Below are positions 49,229 to 58,619 of a stretch of DNA of 64,000 nt, one piece after another. Below the pieces are notes generated by a model. It saw nothing but the letters and a program-made list of their open reading frames with translations, did no database searches and was not told the origin of the DNA. A program made the translations under genes and the position numbers. Source of the DNA: an uncultured Bacillaceae bacterium (lineage in GTDB: Bacteria; Bacillota; Bacilli; Bacillales; Caldibacillaceae); assembly GCA_937934645.1 (NCBI GenBank), contig CALGYZ010000106.1, positions 1 to 64,000 of the forward strand, read 5' to 3'. Each line of letters begins with the position of its first letter. Positions within the stretch are counted from its first letter, which is position 1.

Positions 49229-49681
49229 TTATGAAGTTAAAACCGCTTTGACACTTTCAGGATTTTCCGCCTGCAATAATTTTGCCGTCACTTCCTCATT
49301 CCCCAGCTTCCTTGCAAAGGATGATAATAGTTTTAGATGGCTTTGCGCCCCGTCATTGTTTTTTCCTACGGCAAAAAGAATGATTAATTTTACACCTCTT
49401 CCATCAAGGGTTTCCCAGGGGATATCTTTCCGGGTAATCCCGATGGCCACACCGATTTTTTTTACGAACTCACTGTTTCCGTGGGGAATGGCAATATGGT
49501 TGCCAATCCCCGTCTTTCCCGCAGCTTCCCTTGCATAAATATCGTTGAGGAATCCATCAACATCTGTGATGTAATTGTTTTCCAGCAACAGTTCTGCCAA
49601 TTCCCGCAACGCTTCATCCTTGTTTTCCACATCTAAATCTGTTTTAATCGTATTGATGTCAATGATTTCTTTTACATCCAC
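49229..49681 (-). CDS. PTS EIIA component, fructose/mannitol type
   Basis: The 150-residue EIIA protein has the phosphorylatable His in GNHIAIPHGNSEFV and the helical start KDEALRELAELL. It takes phosphate from HPr and passes it to EIIB. I prefer the GTG at 49681 because AGGAG is 8 bases upstream; an earlier GTG at 49702 touches its ribosome-binding site. It lies between EIIB and EIIC. Confidence 0.92.
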   Translation of the reverse strand: MDVKEIIDINTIKTDLDVENKDEALRELAELLLENNYITDVDGFLNDIYAREAAGKTGIGNHIAIPHGNSEFVKKIGVAIGITRKDIPWETLDGRGVKLIILFAVGKNNDGAQSHLKLLSSFARKLGNEEVTAKLLQAENPESVKAVLTS

Positions 49682-49709
49682 ATAATCCACTCCTATCTTC
49701 ACCTCTTGC

Positions 49710-50027
49710 CTATTTCTTCTGATTAACGATTTCTTCCGCTTTTTTTATCAATTTATTCGGTGATTTTACTGCGACTTCCGTTCCGACCTGGATGATGGTC
49801 TTTCCGTTAAAACGTTCCCTTCCAGAGACACTGACATCGGCAGCCAAAATGACGATATCCGCTTCATCAATTTGCTGTTGGGTCAGTTCATTTTCAATGC
49901 CGATGGTTCCCTGAGTTTCAATATGAATCTCATGACCGGCTTTCTTCCCAGCATTTTCCAACTTTTCCTGCGCAATATAAGTGTGGGCAATCCCGACTGT
50001 ACATGCTGTAACACATACGATTTTCAT
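49710..50027 (-). CDS. PTS EIIB component, fructose type
   Basis: The 105-residue EIIB protein has the active-site Cys in CVTACTVGIAHTY near residue 9; the usual pattern is ACPTGIAHT, so Pro-Thr is replaced by Thr-Val. It accepts phosphate from EIIA and phosphorylates the sugar bound to EIIC. Its start overlaps the preceding stop by 4 bp (ATGA), with GGAGGGA upstream. Confidence 0.9.
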   Translation of the reverse strand: MKIVCVTACTVGIAHTYIAQEKLENAGKKAGHEIHIETQGTIGIENELTQQQIDEADIVILAADVSVSGRERFNGKTIIQVGTEVAVKSPNKLIKKAEEIVNQKK

Positions 50028-50476
50028 TCTAATCCCTCCTGAATTTTTGGAATTTTCTGTATAAATTTCTCTTTTTCATCAACATTGATTAAACGGTTGA
50101 CCAACTTTTCATCTGCCAGCGCACGGATAAATGAAGCTATTTTTCTCTTAATTTGAACGCTTTCATTTTCTTTTAACAAAACACAAACCAAAAGGTATAC
50201 GTGCTGGTTACTGCCGTTCCAAGATACGATCGGTCTTTTTGGACGGATAAAAATAATCCGGCTCGTCTGAATCCATTGGCTTTCGACATGGGGCAGAATA
50301 ACATGTTCGGAAATGAACAGACTGCCAGCCTTTTCCCTTTCCTTTAATTGACGGTTCACTTCCTTCTGCCCGCGTTCCTCCCGCGAAGCCAATCGGGAAA
50401 TAAATGCATAGGCTTCTTCTCTTGTGTCCAGTGCGCATTGAAAAAAAATTTGAAAAACTGGATTATTTCCGTTCAT
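50024..50476 (-). CDS. EIIA-like protein coupled to the PRD regulator
   Basis: The 150-residue protein looks like a fructose/mannitol-type EIIA domain: a His in SEHVILPHVES corresponds to the phosphorylation site, and RKIASFIRALADEKLVNRL matches the family end. I chose ATG at 50476 because GAGGAAA is 6 bases upstream. It overlaps the regulator gene by 14 bp, so translation is coupled. Regulators of the LicR/MtlR class normally end with such an EIIA domain on the same chain. This may be that domain split off, or a second phosphate donor for the PTS. Confidence 0.75.
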   Translation of the reverse strand: MNGNNPVFQIFFQCALDTREEAYAFISRLASREERGQKEVNRQLKEREKAGSLFISEHVILPHVESQWIQTSRIIFIRPKRPIVSWNGSNQHVYLLVCVLLKENESVQIKRKIASFIRALADEKLVNRLINVDEKEKFIQKIPKIQEGLE

Positions 50477-51959
50477 AGTAAATTTCCTCAATCTTTCTTT
50501 GCAATCTTCTCTGGTCATCGTTGGTAAACAATGCACTGACCACCAAGTAATGGCAGTGGCAATTTTCCAGGCCGTTAACTGTGCTTAAAATCAGTTCAAC
50601 TTCACCATATTTTTCTTTAATCATGTTCATATCCCGCGATGATACAACATCGACAATCTCCAGTTCAGGAAACTTCTTGGCCACTTTCGCCTTTAATAAT
50701 TCTGACGTCCCAATTCCCGTCGTGCACATGATCAATGTTTTAATCGGCCGCTGGTGCTGGCCCGTAATAAAAACTTTCGCAAAATACAGGGTAATAAAAC
50801 CATTTTCATCGTCACTGACCGGCGGCAAATTAAATTTTTCACTAATCCATTGCGACACTTTTTTGACATTGGAGAATACGTCCCCGTAGGTCACTTTAAT
50901 CTGGCTTAACAGGCTGTTTTTGATATGAATCTTAAATTTCAGCCGGTTCAGCATTGGTTTAATATGATGGGCCAAGTCGTTAAAAATAAAATGGCCGTCA
51001 ATGTTAACCCCCATATGCGCACTCATGCCGTCAATATAAGCCCGGGTAATACGGATTACATCCGGGGAAAATGTGGAAATTTCAGGAGTAGCAGATCCTT
51101 GCATTCTGGATGAAACAAAATATTGGTAAAGAAAATAAATTTCAATTTCCGGCAGCGGCCGGTTCAAATATCGTTCAATCCGGTTAACGGTACGTTTTGC
51201 AACCAGATACAAAAGTTTATCTTTTCTCATCTTTTCCATTTCCGTGGTGGAAACTCCGCCAGTCACCTGTAAGGCGGGAATTTTCCGCATCCGGCTCAAC
51301 AATATATACAGATGAGAAAAAATATTTACGTTATAAGGGTAAGGAAGCGTAATATCCAATTCTTTTTCAATCGTCCGGATTTGGTCCAATATAAATAAAA
51401 CGTCGTACCGGTTGAAATTCAGTTCCGGATTGCTTTTCAAATCGTCGATATCAATCGTGTTGAATATTTCAATCACATCTATAATCGCTCTTCTGACGTT
51501 CACTTCATCTCCCAAAATGGCCAGTGTCCTGTTTTTTCTTTCCAAAACAAGATGATATTTTTTCAGTTTTTCTTCCATGATTTGTTCATCATGTGTAATC
51601 ACGGAATCTCCGACATAAAAGTCACTGTATAAATGATGGACAGGGATCGGCTTGGGAGAAGATAATAATAATTCCTCCATGACTCTCTTCCGCCGTTCTC
51701 CGGGTGATATGTCGTTTTTTCTTTCTGGATGGCGGTTCTGTCCGCTGATAAATTTCTCGTAATCCAACTTATAGCCTCTGCCCCTGGTCGATAAAATGAG
51801 CGGTCCGTCTGGATACGCGTCATTAATTTTTTTAACTAAGCGGTAAATGGTTTTTTGAGAAACATGAAGTACATCTTGAAGCTCTTGTGACGTTACATAA
51901 TCCTGTTTCTTTGATAGATACAGGATTAAATATTGTTCACGTTTCATTGTTGAACCCAC
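50463..51959 (-). CDS. PRD-containing BglG/LicR-type transcriptional activator
   Basis: The 498-residue protein has an N-terminal HTH (TSQELQDVLHVSQKTIYRLV) and a second DNA-binding region. Two PTS-regulation domains follow, with conserved His (NIFSHLYILLSRM; SAHMGVNIDGHF...HHIKPML). It ends with an EIIB-like domain (LIMCTTGIGTSELLKAKV). The usual C-terminal EIIA domain is missing and is encoded by the next, overlapping gene. PTS phosphorylation probably controls activity according to sugar supply and catabolite state. GTG at 51959 is 7 bases from AAGGAGG. It likely activates the downstream PTS genes. Confidence 0.88.
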   Translation of the reverse strand: MGSTMKREQYLILYLSKKQDYVTSQELQDVLHVSQKTIYRLVKKINDAYPDGPLILSTRGRGYKLDYEKFISGQNRHPERKNDISPGERRKRVMEELLLSSPKPIPVHHLYSDFYVGDSVITHDEQIMEEKLKKYHLVLERKNRTLAILGDEVNVRRAIIDVIEIFNTIDIDDLKSNPELNFNRYDVLFILDQIRTIEKELDITLPYPYNVNIFSHLYILLSRMRKIPALQVTGGVSTTEMEKMRKDKLLYLVAKRTVNRIERYLNRPLPEIEIYFLYQYFVSSRMQGSATPEISTFSPDVIRITRAYIDGMSAHMGVNIDGHFIFNDLAHHIKPMLNRLKFKIHIKNSLLSQIKVTYGDVFSNVKKVSQWISEKFNLPPVSDDENGFITLYFAKVFITGQHQRPIKTLIMCTTGIGTSELLKAKVAKKFPELEIVDVVSSRDMNMIKEKYGEVELILSTVNGLENCHCHYLVVSALFTNDDQRRLQRKIEEIYYERK

Positions 51960-52141
51960 TGCCCTGCCTCCTTACTTACAGTTTAGACCAGCACAAAGAA
52001 AACGCTTTACTGAAAAATGTCCGTTGCAACGGCCATTTGATTTCCTTTTTCTGTCCAAAAAAATAGAACCGGCGGCATCCCGGGCCATTGTCCCATGCAA
52101 ACTCTGTAAAAAATGTATTTTTGTTTCCGGCCCAAAAGACA

Positions 52142-52178
52142 GGAACGCTGTGCCCGCATATCACAGGCACAGCGTTCC
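52142..52178 (-). terminator. Hairpin downstream of the acetamidase gene
   Basis: GGAACGCTGTGCC pairs perfectly with GGCACAGCGTTCC (52142-52154 with 52166-52178). On the minus strand TGTCTTTTGG follows, a short T-tract, so termination is likely but not textbook. The rest of 51960-52217 shows no gene. Confidence 0.65.
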
Positions 52179-52217
52179 AGTGATCCGGAGATACCGGTTC
52201 TGTCCGGAGATTTTATA

Positions 52218-53123
52218 TTAAAACAGCTTTTTTATGTTCAACATTTCCATCACGGATTTTGGTAAATACATCCGGGCGGTTTTCAGCGGGTCTACGACCT
52301 GGCTGATTTGGAGCTGGCCGGTAAGGCTTAACAACATCATTGCCTCGGAAAGGGAAATGCCGGCTTTTTCTACCAAATAATCCGCCATATATTGTGTGGC
52401 AGTGTCGGCCGCTTCATCAAGCGTTTCCCTTGATACAATGAACGCAAATCCGTCATCATTTTCCACAACCGGGGTCGGAATGCTGGCACCTTTAATGACA
52501 CAGAGACGGACCGTTACTTTCGACGCAATTTCCACTCCGCTCGCTCCTACTTCCCCGTCCCCCATCGCAGCATGGACATCCCCAAGGGAAAACAATGCTC
52601 CTTCGTGAAAGACCGGAAAATATACGGTCGCACCTTCCGTAATCAGTTTTGTGTCCATGTTTCCGCCATGATCGTGGGGAGTTCCATTGTTAATACTGCC
52701 TTCTTTCGGTGCAACGCCGATGACCCCGATCATCGGATTCACGGGAATGCGAATATTTTCATTGAATTGAATCGTGCCGTTTTGGATCGGAACCTTTTTA
52801 AGTGCATACTCCGGAATTTTGTCCCCCATGGGAGTCAGCTCCGGACCAGTCATCACCGTTCCTTCATCTTCAAGCTCGATTTTTTTGATTTGTACTTTTA
52901 AAATGTCACCCGGCATGGCATTTTCTATATAAACCGGACCTGTCGCCGGATTAATTTTTTCCCAGTCAATACCGTCAAAGTTCACTTCTTCACTTTTTAT
53001 TTGATCACAAAAACAATCATAAGTTTCCAAAATAACTTCGGTACCGGACTTCACCTTCAACGCCGGTTTATGTTCTCCGCTCATTGAAAAAACAAAGTTT
53101 TCTTTTGACAAATATTCCGCCAT
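52218..53123 (-). CDS. Acetamidase/formamidase family protein
   Basis: The 301-residue protein matches the acetamidase/formamidase family: TGPVYIENAMPGDILKV, GVIGVAPKEG, GGNMDTKLITEGATVYFPV and SLGDVHAAMGDGEV. These cytoplasmic enzymes hydrolyse short-chain amides to ammonia and the acid. The true substrate is not evident. It is monocistronic with a hairpin after it. A cre-like sequence (CTAAAACGTTAACA, minus strand, 53204-53191) upstream has two mismatches to the CcpA consensus. Confidence 0.9.
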   Translation of the reverse strand: MAEYLSKENFVFSMSGEHKPALKVKSGTEVILETYDCFCDQIKSEEVNFDGIDWEKINPATGPVYIENAMPGDILKVQIKKIELEDEGTVMTGPELTPMGDKIPEYALKKVPIQNGTIQFNENIRIPVNPMIGVIGVAPKEGSINNGTPHDHGGNMDTKLITEGATVYFPVFHEGALFSLGDVHAAMGDGEVGASGVEIASKVTVRLCVIKGASIPTPVVENDDGFAFIVSRETLDEAADTATQYMADYLVEKAGISLSEAMMLLSLTGQLQISQVVDPLKTARMYLPKSVMEMLNIKKLF

Positions 53124-53287
53124 GTGTGTTCCCCCTTTTCACAAACATTAACCATGATTGTACACGGATACTTTCAGCATATCATAAAAATGTTAACGTT
53201 TTAGCGCTAACATTTGACATATTTTGTAATTTTTATTCCAAAAATTTTTAATAAACTATAATAATAGAAAAATGTAAATCATAATTG

Positions 53288-53316
53288 TTGTCATTTTGAA
53301 TAAAGTATGCTAAGAT
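53288..53316 (+). promoter_or_regulatory. Sigma-A promoter of the rib operon
   Basis: TTGTCA (53288-53293), a 17-bp spacer and TAAGAT (53311-53316) lie just before the FMN riboswitch; transcription would begin near 53323. Confidence 0.7.
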
Positions 53317-53329
53317 TCTACCAATCGAA

Positions 53330-53478
53330 CAGGTGTCCTTCGGGGTCGGGTGAAATTCCCAGCCGGCGGTGATGAGGTTCGCCTCTAAGCCCGTGACCCG
53401 TTTTCAGTTTATGAAAACGGTGGATTTGGTGAGAATCCAAAGCCGACAGTGAAAGCCTGGATGGGAGAAGGATCACTG
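53330..53478 (+). promoter_or_regulatory. FMN riboswitch (RFN element)
   Basis: The conserved RFN blocks are all present in order: CTTCGGGGTCGGGTGAAATT, then CCAGCCGGCGGT, AAGCCCGTGACCC, GGATTTGGTGAGAATCC, AAAGCCGACAGTGAAAGCC and TGGATGGGAGAAGGAT. It lies between the promoter and ribD with a terminator behind it, so FMN should cause early termination of rib transcription. Confidence 0.97.
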
Positions 53479-53601
53479 ATGATGGTTTGCACTTGCATCC
53501 GGACAAGCCGGAATATCCCTGTCCAGACACGGACCGGTTTGTGTTCTTTTCTCAAATTTTGTGTCCGGCAGCAAACACATCATTTAATTGTGACCGCCCA
53601 T

Positions 53602-53631
53602 GACCCCGTACACTTTTGTGCGGGGTTTTTT
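53602..53631 (+). terminator. Riboswitch-controlled intrinsic terminator
   Basis: ACCCCGTACA and TGTGCGGGGT form a hairpin followed by a T-run, about 50 bp before ribD. It is the likely off-structure of the FMN riboswitch. Confidence 0.88.
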
Positions 53632-53683
53632 GCTGCTTGCCTGTTTTTACAAATGGAGAATAAACACTAAGGGGGAACCGTTT

Positions 53684-54790
53684 TTGGAATATATGAAACT
53701 GGCACTCTCCCTTGCCCGAGCCACCCAAGGCCAGACAAGCCCGAATCCGAACGTCGGGGCGGTGGTGGTGAAGGACGGCGAAATCATCGGAACAGGCGTC
53801 CATTTAAAAGCGGGGAACCCCCATGCGGAAGTCCATGCCATCCGCCAGGCGGGGGAAAACGCCCGGGGCGCGGAATTATACGTTACCCTGGAACCGTGCA
53901 GCCATCACGGACGGACACCCCCGTGTACCGATTTGATTATCGAAGCCGGGATTAAAAAAGTATACATTGCCTGTACCGATCCAAATCCGCTTGTAGCCGG
54001 CAAGGGAATTAAAAAACTGCAACAAGCCGGAATTGAAGTGGAAACCGGTATATGTGAAGAAGAAGCACTGAAAATTAATGAAAAATTTTTCCATTATATC
54101 AAAACAAACACTCCATTTGTAACATTAAAGGCAGCCGTCACCCTTGACGGAAAAATTGCAGCAAAAACCGGCGACAGCAAATGGATTACATCTCCGGAAG
54201 CAAGACAGGATGTCCATACATTACGTCATGAACACGATGCAATTTTAGTCGGTATTAATACCGTCCTGCATGATAATCCTCTCCTGACCACCCGCAGACC
54301 CCAAGGAGGAAAACACCCCGTTCGTATCATCTTGGACACCCGTTTACAAATCCCTTTAGATGCAAAAATTTTACAAGACAAATCCACAAAAACAATCATT
54401 TTTACCGGACGCGGTGCCGATGAAGACAAAGTACAGGCTGTCCGGGACCTTGGCGCGGAAGTGATTTCCCTGGAAACGGAACGGATTTCCGTCCGCAATG
54501 TCCTGCAAATTTTAGGTAAAAAGAAAATCACTTCCCTTCTTGTCGAAGGAGGTTCCGAAATCCATGCTTCCTTCATTGAAGCCGGAGCCGTGCAACAAAT
54601 GATCATCTATGTTGCACCGAAAGTCGTCGGCGGAAAAACGGCGGTGACCTTTGTCGGCGGAACCGGCTTTGACCGGATCGCCGAAGGATTGCAACTGAAG
54701 TTTACCGACGTAGAGCACATCGGCCCAGATATTAAAATAACGGCGAAACCCATCCGAAAGGAGGAAGATGCATGTTCACCGGAATCGTAG
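53684..54790 (+). CDS. ribD: Bifunctional riboflavin deaminase/reductase
   Basis: RibD performs the second and third steps of riboflavin synthesis. From the TTG start at 53684 (8 bases from AAGGGGG) the product has 368 residues. The N-terminal deaminase has the zinc site HAE (47-49) and PCSHHGRTPPC (Cys72, Cys81). The C-terminal reductase has VTLKAAVTLDGKIA, GDSKWITS and VEGGSEIHASF. A longer frame from 53600 would overlap the terminator and is unlikely. It overlaps ribE by 19 bp. Confidence 0.96.
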   Translation: MEYMKLALSLARATQGQTSPNPNVGAVVVKDGEIIGTGVHLKAGNPHAEVHAIRQAGENARGAELYVTLEPCSHHGRTPPCTDLIIEAGIKKVYIACTDPNPLVAGKGIKKLQQAGIEVETGICEEEALKINEKFFHYIKTNTPFVTLKAAVTLDGKIAAKTGDSKWITSPEARQDVHTLRHEHDAILVGINTVLHDNPLLTTRRPQGGKHPVRIILDTRLQIPLDAKILQDKSTKTIIFTGRGADEDKVQAVRDLGAEVISLETERISVRNVLQILGKKKITSLLVEGGSEIHASFIEAGAVQQMIIYVAPKVVGGKTAVTFVGGTGFDRIAEGLQLKFTDVEHIGPDIKITAKPIRKEEDACSPES

Positions 54791-55425
54791 AAGAAATCGG
54801 CACGATCCGGTCGATTGAACGGAAGGGCGAGTCCCTCGTTCTGGTGATTGAAGCGGATAAGGTTTTGTCCGATGTCAAATTAGGAGACAGCATTGCCGTC
54901 AATGGCGTTTGCCTGACGGTAACGGATTTCGGCAAAAACTTTTTCCATGCTGATGTTATGCCGGAAACGTTCAGCGCCACTTCCCTCCGCACATTACATC
55001 CGGGAAGCGGTGTGAACCTGGAGCGGGCGATGGCGGCCGGCGGACGGTTCGGCGGACATTTCGTTACCGGCCATGTGGACAGTACAGGAACAATTCGCAA
55101 GAAAAAAACAAAAGACAATGCGATTTATATGGATATTACGTATCCTTCCCGGTACGGCCATCTGCTATTGGAAAAAGGCTCCGTTGCCGTTGACGGGACA
55201 TCGCTGACTGTTTTTAACGTTGAAGAGGGATTCTTTACGATTTCGCTCATTCCCCATACCGCCGAACAATCCATCATCGGCAAAAAATCGGTCGGAGATA
55301 GTGTCAATTTGGAGTTCGATATGATCGGAAAATACTTGTATTCCTTTTATAAAACCAACAATCCAGAACAAGATCAAAAAACGGTGTTTTCACCGGAGTT
55401 CTTAAAAGAAAACGGCTTTGCTTGA
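54772..55425 (+). CDS. ribE: Riboflavin synthase, alpha subunit
   Basis: The 217-residue enzyme dismutates two molecules of dimethylribityllumazine into riboflavin. It consists of two similar lumazine-binding barrels, the first starting [12 protein letters not shown] and with [11 protein letters not shown], the second with YMDITYP and [11 protein letters not shown]. The usual [10 protein letters not shown] is present. It overlaps ribD and is followed by ribBA. Confidence 0.96.
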   Translation: MFTGIVEEIGTIRSIERKGESLVLVIEADKVLSDVKLGDSIAVNGVCLTVTDFGKNFFHADVMPETFSATSLRTLHPGSGVNLERAMAAGGRFGGHFVTGHVDSTGTIRKKKTKDNAIYMDITYPSRYGHLLLEKGSVAVDGTSLTVFNVEEGFFTISLIPHTAEQSIIGKKSVGDSVNLEFDMIGKYLYSFYKTNNPEQDQKTVFSPEFLKENGFA

Positions 55426-55460
55426 AACGTATGAAAAAATACAGAAGGAAGGAATGGATT

Positions 55461-56657
55461 ATGTTCCATAAAATTGAAGACGCAATTGATGATTTAAAGC
55501 AGGGAAAAGTGATTATTGTCGTTGATGATGAAGACAGGGAAAATGAAGGGGATTTCGTTGGCCTTGCTGAATTTGCCACACCTGAAATGGTGAATTTCAT
55601 GGCCAAGGAAGGCAGAGGGTTAATTTGCACGCCGGTCACGGAGGAACTGGCGGAAAAGCTGGACCTCCAACCGATGGTGCAGGAAAACACCGACCGGCAC
55701 GGTACTGCTTTTACCGTCAGCGTCGACCATTACGATACGACAACCGGAATCAGCGCTTATGAACGGGCCCATACGATCCGGCAGCTTATCAATGAAAATT
55801 CAAAGGCCTCCGATTTCCGGCGTCCGGGGCATGTTTTCCCGTTAGTGGCCAAAAAAGGCGGCGTACTGAAACGGGCCGGCCATACGGAAGCGGCTATCGA
55901 TCTTGCTAAACTGGCCAGGGCATTCCCTGCCGGGGTCATTTGTGAAATTATGAAAGAAGACGGCACGATGGCCCGGGTTCCCGACTTAATCAAAATCAGT
56001 AAAAAATTCGGCTTAAAAATGATTACAATTAAAGATTTAATCGAATACCGGCTGCAGCATGAAACCTTTGTCAGAAGAGAAGCGGAAATTCAATTACCCA
56101 CCGAATTCGGTGACTTTAAAGCTGTCGGTTACACCGATCTTCTGGAACAAAAAGAACATCTCGCCCTTATTAAAGGGGATATTTCCGGAAATGAACCGGT
56201 CCTTGTCAGGGTCCACTCAGAATGCTTAACCGGCGATGTATTCGGGTCAAACCGCTGCGATTGCGGCCCCCAGCTTCATGCCGCCCTCAGGCAGATTGAA
56301 GAAGAAGGACGGGGAATCCTGCTCTACATGCGCCAGGAAGGACGGGGAATCGGTTTAATCAATAAATTGAAAGCATATAAATTGCAAGAGCAGGGATACG
56401 ACACCGTAGAGGCCAACCATAAACTCGGCTTCCCTGCGGATTTACGGAATTACGGCACCGGTGCGCAAATCCTTCGCGATCTCGGCGTGAAAGAAATGCG
56501 CCTGTTGACAAACAACCCGCGGAAAATTGCCGGCCTTGAGGGCTACGGCCTGAAGGTTGTTGAACGGGTGCCGATTCAAATGCCGGCAAAAAAAGAAAAT
56601 GAAAAATACTTGCAAACAAAAAAAGAAAAGCTCGGACATTTATTAACAACTATTTAA
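55461..56657 (+). CDS. ribBA: Bifunctional DHBP synthase/GTP cyclohydrolase II
   Basis: This fusion enzyme makes both riboflavin precursors: dihydroxybutanone phosphate and the GTP-derived pyrimidine. The N-terminal half has [14 protein letters not shown] and the C-terminal half has the zinc site [17 protein letters not shown] and the GTP-binding RQEGRGIGL. From ATG 55461 (AAGGAAGGA upstream) it has 398 residues, as in B. subtilis. An upstream in-frame start at 55422 would overlap ribE by 4 bp but has no good ribosome-binding site. Confidence 0.97.
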   Translation: MFHKIEDAIDDLKQGKVIIVVDDEDRENEGDFVGLAEFATPEMVNFMAKEGRGLICTPVTEELAEKLDLQPMVQENTDRHGTAFTVSVDHYDTTTGISAYERAHTIRQLINENSKASDFRRPGHVFPLVAKKGGVLKRAGHTEAAIDLAKLARAFPAGVICEIMKEDGTMARVPDLIKISKKFGLKMITIKDLIEYRLQHETFVRREAEIQLPTEFGDFKAVGYTDLLEQKEHLALIKGDISGNEPVLVRVHSECLTGDVFGSNRCDCGPQLHAALRQIEEEGRGILLYMRQEGRGIGLINKLKAYKLQEQGYDTVEANHKLGFPADLRNYGTGAQILRDLGVKEMRLLTNNPRKIAGLEGYGLKVVERVPIQMPAKKENEKYLQTKKEKLGHLLTTI

Positions 56658-56670
56658 GGAGTGTTGAAAT

Positions 56671-57138
56671 ATGAAAGTGATTGAAGGCAAATTAACCGGA
56701 ACCGGATTAAAAATCGGCATCGTTGCCGGACGGTTCAATGAATTTATTACGAAAAACCTCTTAGCCGGGGCGACAGACGCCTTAAAACGCCACGGTGTTG
56801 AAGAAGAGGATATTACCATCGTCTGGGTACCCGGAGCCTTTGAAATCCCGCTGGCGGTGAAAAAACTGGCAGAGCAGGGAACCTTTGACGCCGTCATCAC
56901 CCTCGGGGCCGTTATCCGCGGCGCCACCCCCCACTTTGACTATGTAAGCAATGAAGTAGCCAAAGGGGTAGCGAACACAGCCATTGAAACCGGTGTACCG
57001 GTCATTTTTGGCGTCATTACGACAGACACGCTCGAACAGGCCATTGAACGGGCAGGAACAAAAGCCGGGAACAAAGGCTGGGATGCCGCTGTTTCTGCCA
57101 TTGAAATGGGAAATCTCTTTAAACAATTGGAACAATAA
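56671..57138 (+). CDS. ribH: 6,7-dimethyl-8-ribityllumazine synthase
   Basis: The 155-residue subunit condenses the two branch products into the lumazine. Typical stretches are [42 protein letters not shown] and the loop [23 protein letters not shown]. It is the last gene of ribD-ribE-ribBA-ribH and is followed by a terminator. Confidence 0.97.
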   Translation: MKVIEGKLTGTGLKIGIVAGRFNEFITKNLLAGATDALKRHGVEEEDITIVWVPGAFEIPLAVKKLAEQGTFDAVITLGAVIRGATPHFDYVSNEVAKGVANTAIETGVPVIFGVITTDTLEQAIERAGTKAGNKGWDAAVSAIEMGNLFKQLEQ

Positions 57139-57145
57139 TAGAAAT

Positions 57146-57184
57146 AAAAAACGCTGCCTGTTGAATAGGCGGCGTTTTTTATAA
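57146..57184 (+). terminator. rib operon terminator
   Basis: ACGCTGCCT pairs with AGGCGGCGT (57151-57159 with 57167-57175), flanked by A-run and T-run on the two sides, so it can also serve the globin gene on the minus strand. Confidence 0.88.
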
Positions 57185-57192
57185 TATAAACT

Positions 57193-57537
57193 CTATTTTT
57201 TCAACAATTGATTGACTAAAAACTTAATATTTTTGATCAATGTTTCCTTCGTTTTTTCCGGAAAATTGACTTCCCGGATGGTTTCTTCCATTAAGTTCAT
57301 CCAAATTTCCGATCCTTCTTTTTGCACATCAAACCGGTGGCTGCTGTAAACCGTGTCCGTATCTTCCTCCGAGTCATGGTCCTCGGCGAGTTTCCGCAAA
57401 AAAACCCGCTGCCGTTGTTTTAAATGTTCCAGATCAACGTTTCTTTCGGCAAACAACTGCTGGAAATAGGTCTCTTTCATCAATTTATCATAAAAACGGT
57501 CTACCAACTCATCAATCAGTGCCTGATCGACAGCCAT
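57193..57537 (-). CDS. Globin-like (truncated haemoglobin-type) protein
   Basis: The 114-residue helical protein resembles truncated globins: a first part VDRFYDKLMKETYFQQLFAE, then a helix LKQRQRVFLRKL, and a candidate proximal His in YSSHRFDVQKEG before the helix SEIWMNLMEETIREV. Oxygen or NO handling would be expected for the family. The similarity is moderate and haem binding is not proven by the sequence. It is monocistronic, convergent with the rib operon. Confidence 0.6.
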   Translation of the reverse strand: MAVDQALIDELVDRFYDKLMKETYFQQLFAERNVDLEHLKQRQRVFLRKLAEDHDSEEDTDTVYSSHRFDVQKEGSEIWMNLMEETIREVNFPEKTKETLIKNIKFLVNQLLKK

Positions 57538-58004
57538 GGATCGAACTCCTTTCCGTTTTTACTATTTCCATGTTAAGTATAGCAAGTAAAGGTGTATATT
57601 GTGTTAGTTTTCACATTAATGTAATCATTTTCTTCCATGTCCGTAATTTTTTTGTCTGTCAAAGGATATCCGGAAACAGTTGTTACAGACATATGACCGT
57701 TAAACTGTTACTAAAAAACATGTCAGGAAAAACGGAACAGAGTTTTGTCCCATTGGCGTACTTCAATCAGGCGGTTAAACCGGTCCGGTAAAACTTTCTG
57801 TCCATCATTTCGGAATGCAGGCAAACATTTGTCCAAGAGATCCAGCCGGTCAAATATTGAAATGATTTCCATCAAAGTTTTGGCCGTAATAACGGCCGAG
57901 ATGGACGTTTTCTGTGAACCGGACGGATCTTTTATCTTTATTCCTGCATATAGAGCCACGGGCCGGCCAAGCGGTTCCGTTTATCCCTTAGTTGAAAAAA
58001 TCAC
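57538..58004. other. Intergenic stretch without a supported gene
   Basis: Between the globin-like and acylphosphatase genes lie 467 bp. The longest frame on the minus strand (57723-57959, up to about 83 codons back to the upstream stop) reads smoothly (GRPVALYAGIKIKDPSGSQ, then SISAVITAKTLMEIISIFDR) but has only a GTG start and no ribosome-binding site. It may be a small hypothetical gene or a decayed fragment; I do not recognise it. Confidence 0.3.
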
Positions 58005-58277
58005 TTAATACACAATGGAAAAATCTTTATATCCCTTCTCTTCATCCAAATACGTAATTTTTTTATCCGTTACTTTAATAAATGGATTCGGCCATTTATC
58101 CAATGAGCGGACAAACGTTTTCAGCTGCTTTTTCGTCCCTTCCGCTTCCATTTCCACCGTCCCATCATCATTGTTCCTGACCCAGCCTTTTACATCATGC
58201 TGGATCGCTTTTTGATAAATGGCATACCGGAAACCAACACCTTGCACCCGTCCGGAAAAAATAATATGTACAACCAT
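58005..58277 (-). CDS. acyP: Acylphosphatase
   Basis: The 90-residue enzyme hydrolyses carboxyl-phosphate bonds such as in acetyl phosphate or carbamoyl phosphate. The active-site loop FSGRVQGVGFRYAIYQKA has the catalytic Arg, and Asn is in GWVRNNDDGTVEMEAEG. Length and order of elements are typical. It corresponds to B. subtilis YflL by sequence. AAGGGTGG lies before the ATG. Confidence 0.95.
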   Translation of the reverse strand: MVVHIIFSGRVQGVGFRYAIYQKAIQHDVKGWVRNNDDGTVEMEAEGTKKQLKTFVRSLDKWPNPFIKVTDKKITYLDEEKGYKDFSIVY

Positions 58278-58619
58278 CCCGAGTCCACCCTTTCCATTAT
58301 TTTCTTCTCCTTTTATTATAACGTAACCGGAGAAGAAACCCGAGCCTCCCCTATGTATAAAATGGAATAATGAATAATAAAGCCAGCATTTGCGACATTT
58401 GCCTTCCCCTCTTTCTTCCTAACAAATGATTATTCTAAAAATATTTAGTTCGTATATCCACTTCCAAAACAGAATTCAGTGAAAATTTTCATGTTCTTTT
58501 ATAAATCATTTATTAGCGGATACAAGTTGGATTCATAGAAATGAATGTTTTAAAAAATAAAAATATGGTTTTAAACAGAAAACCGGGAAGCTTCCTGGTA
58601 CAGGTTCAACAATTGGGTG

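Noticed and set aside
51995..52008. cre-like sequence AGAAAACGCTTTAC before the PRD regulator gene
   Set aside because: Three mismatches to the CcpA consensus; carbon control of this operon is plausible but not supported by this site.
53189..53213. Dyad ATGTTA...TAACAT between the acetamidase gene and the rib promoter
   Set aside because: Imperfect palindrome with no known matching regulator; overlaps a two-mismatch cre-like sequence. Kept only as a note under the acetamidase gene.
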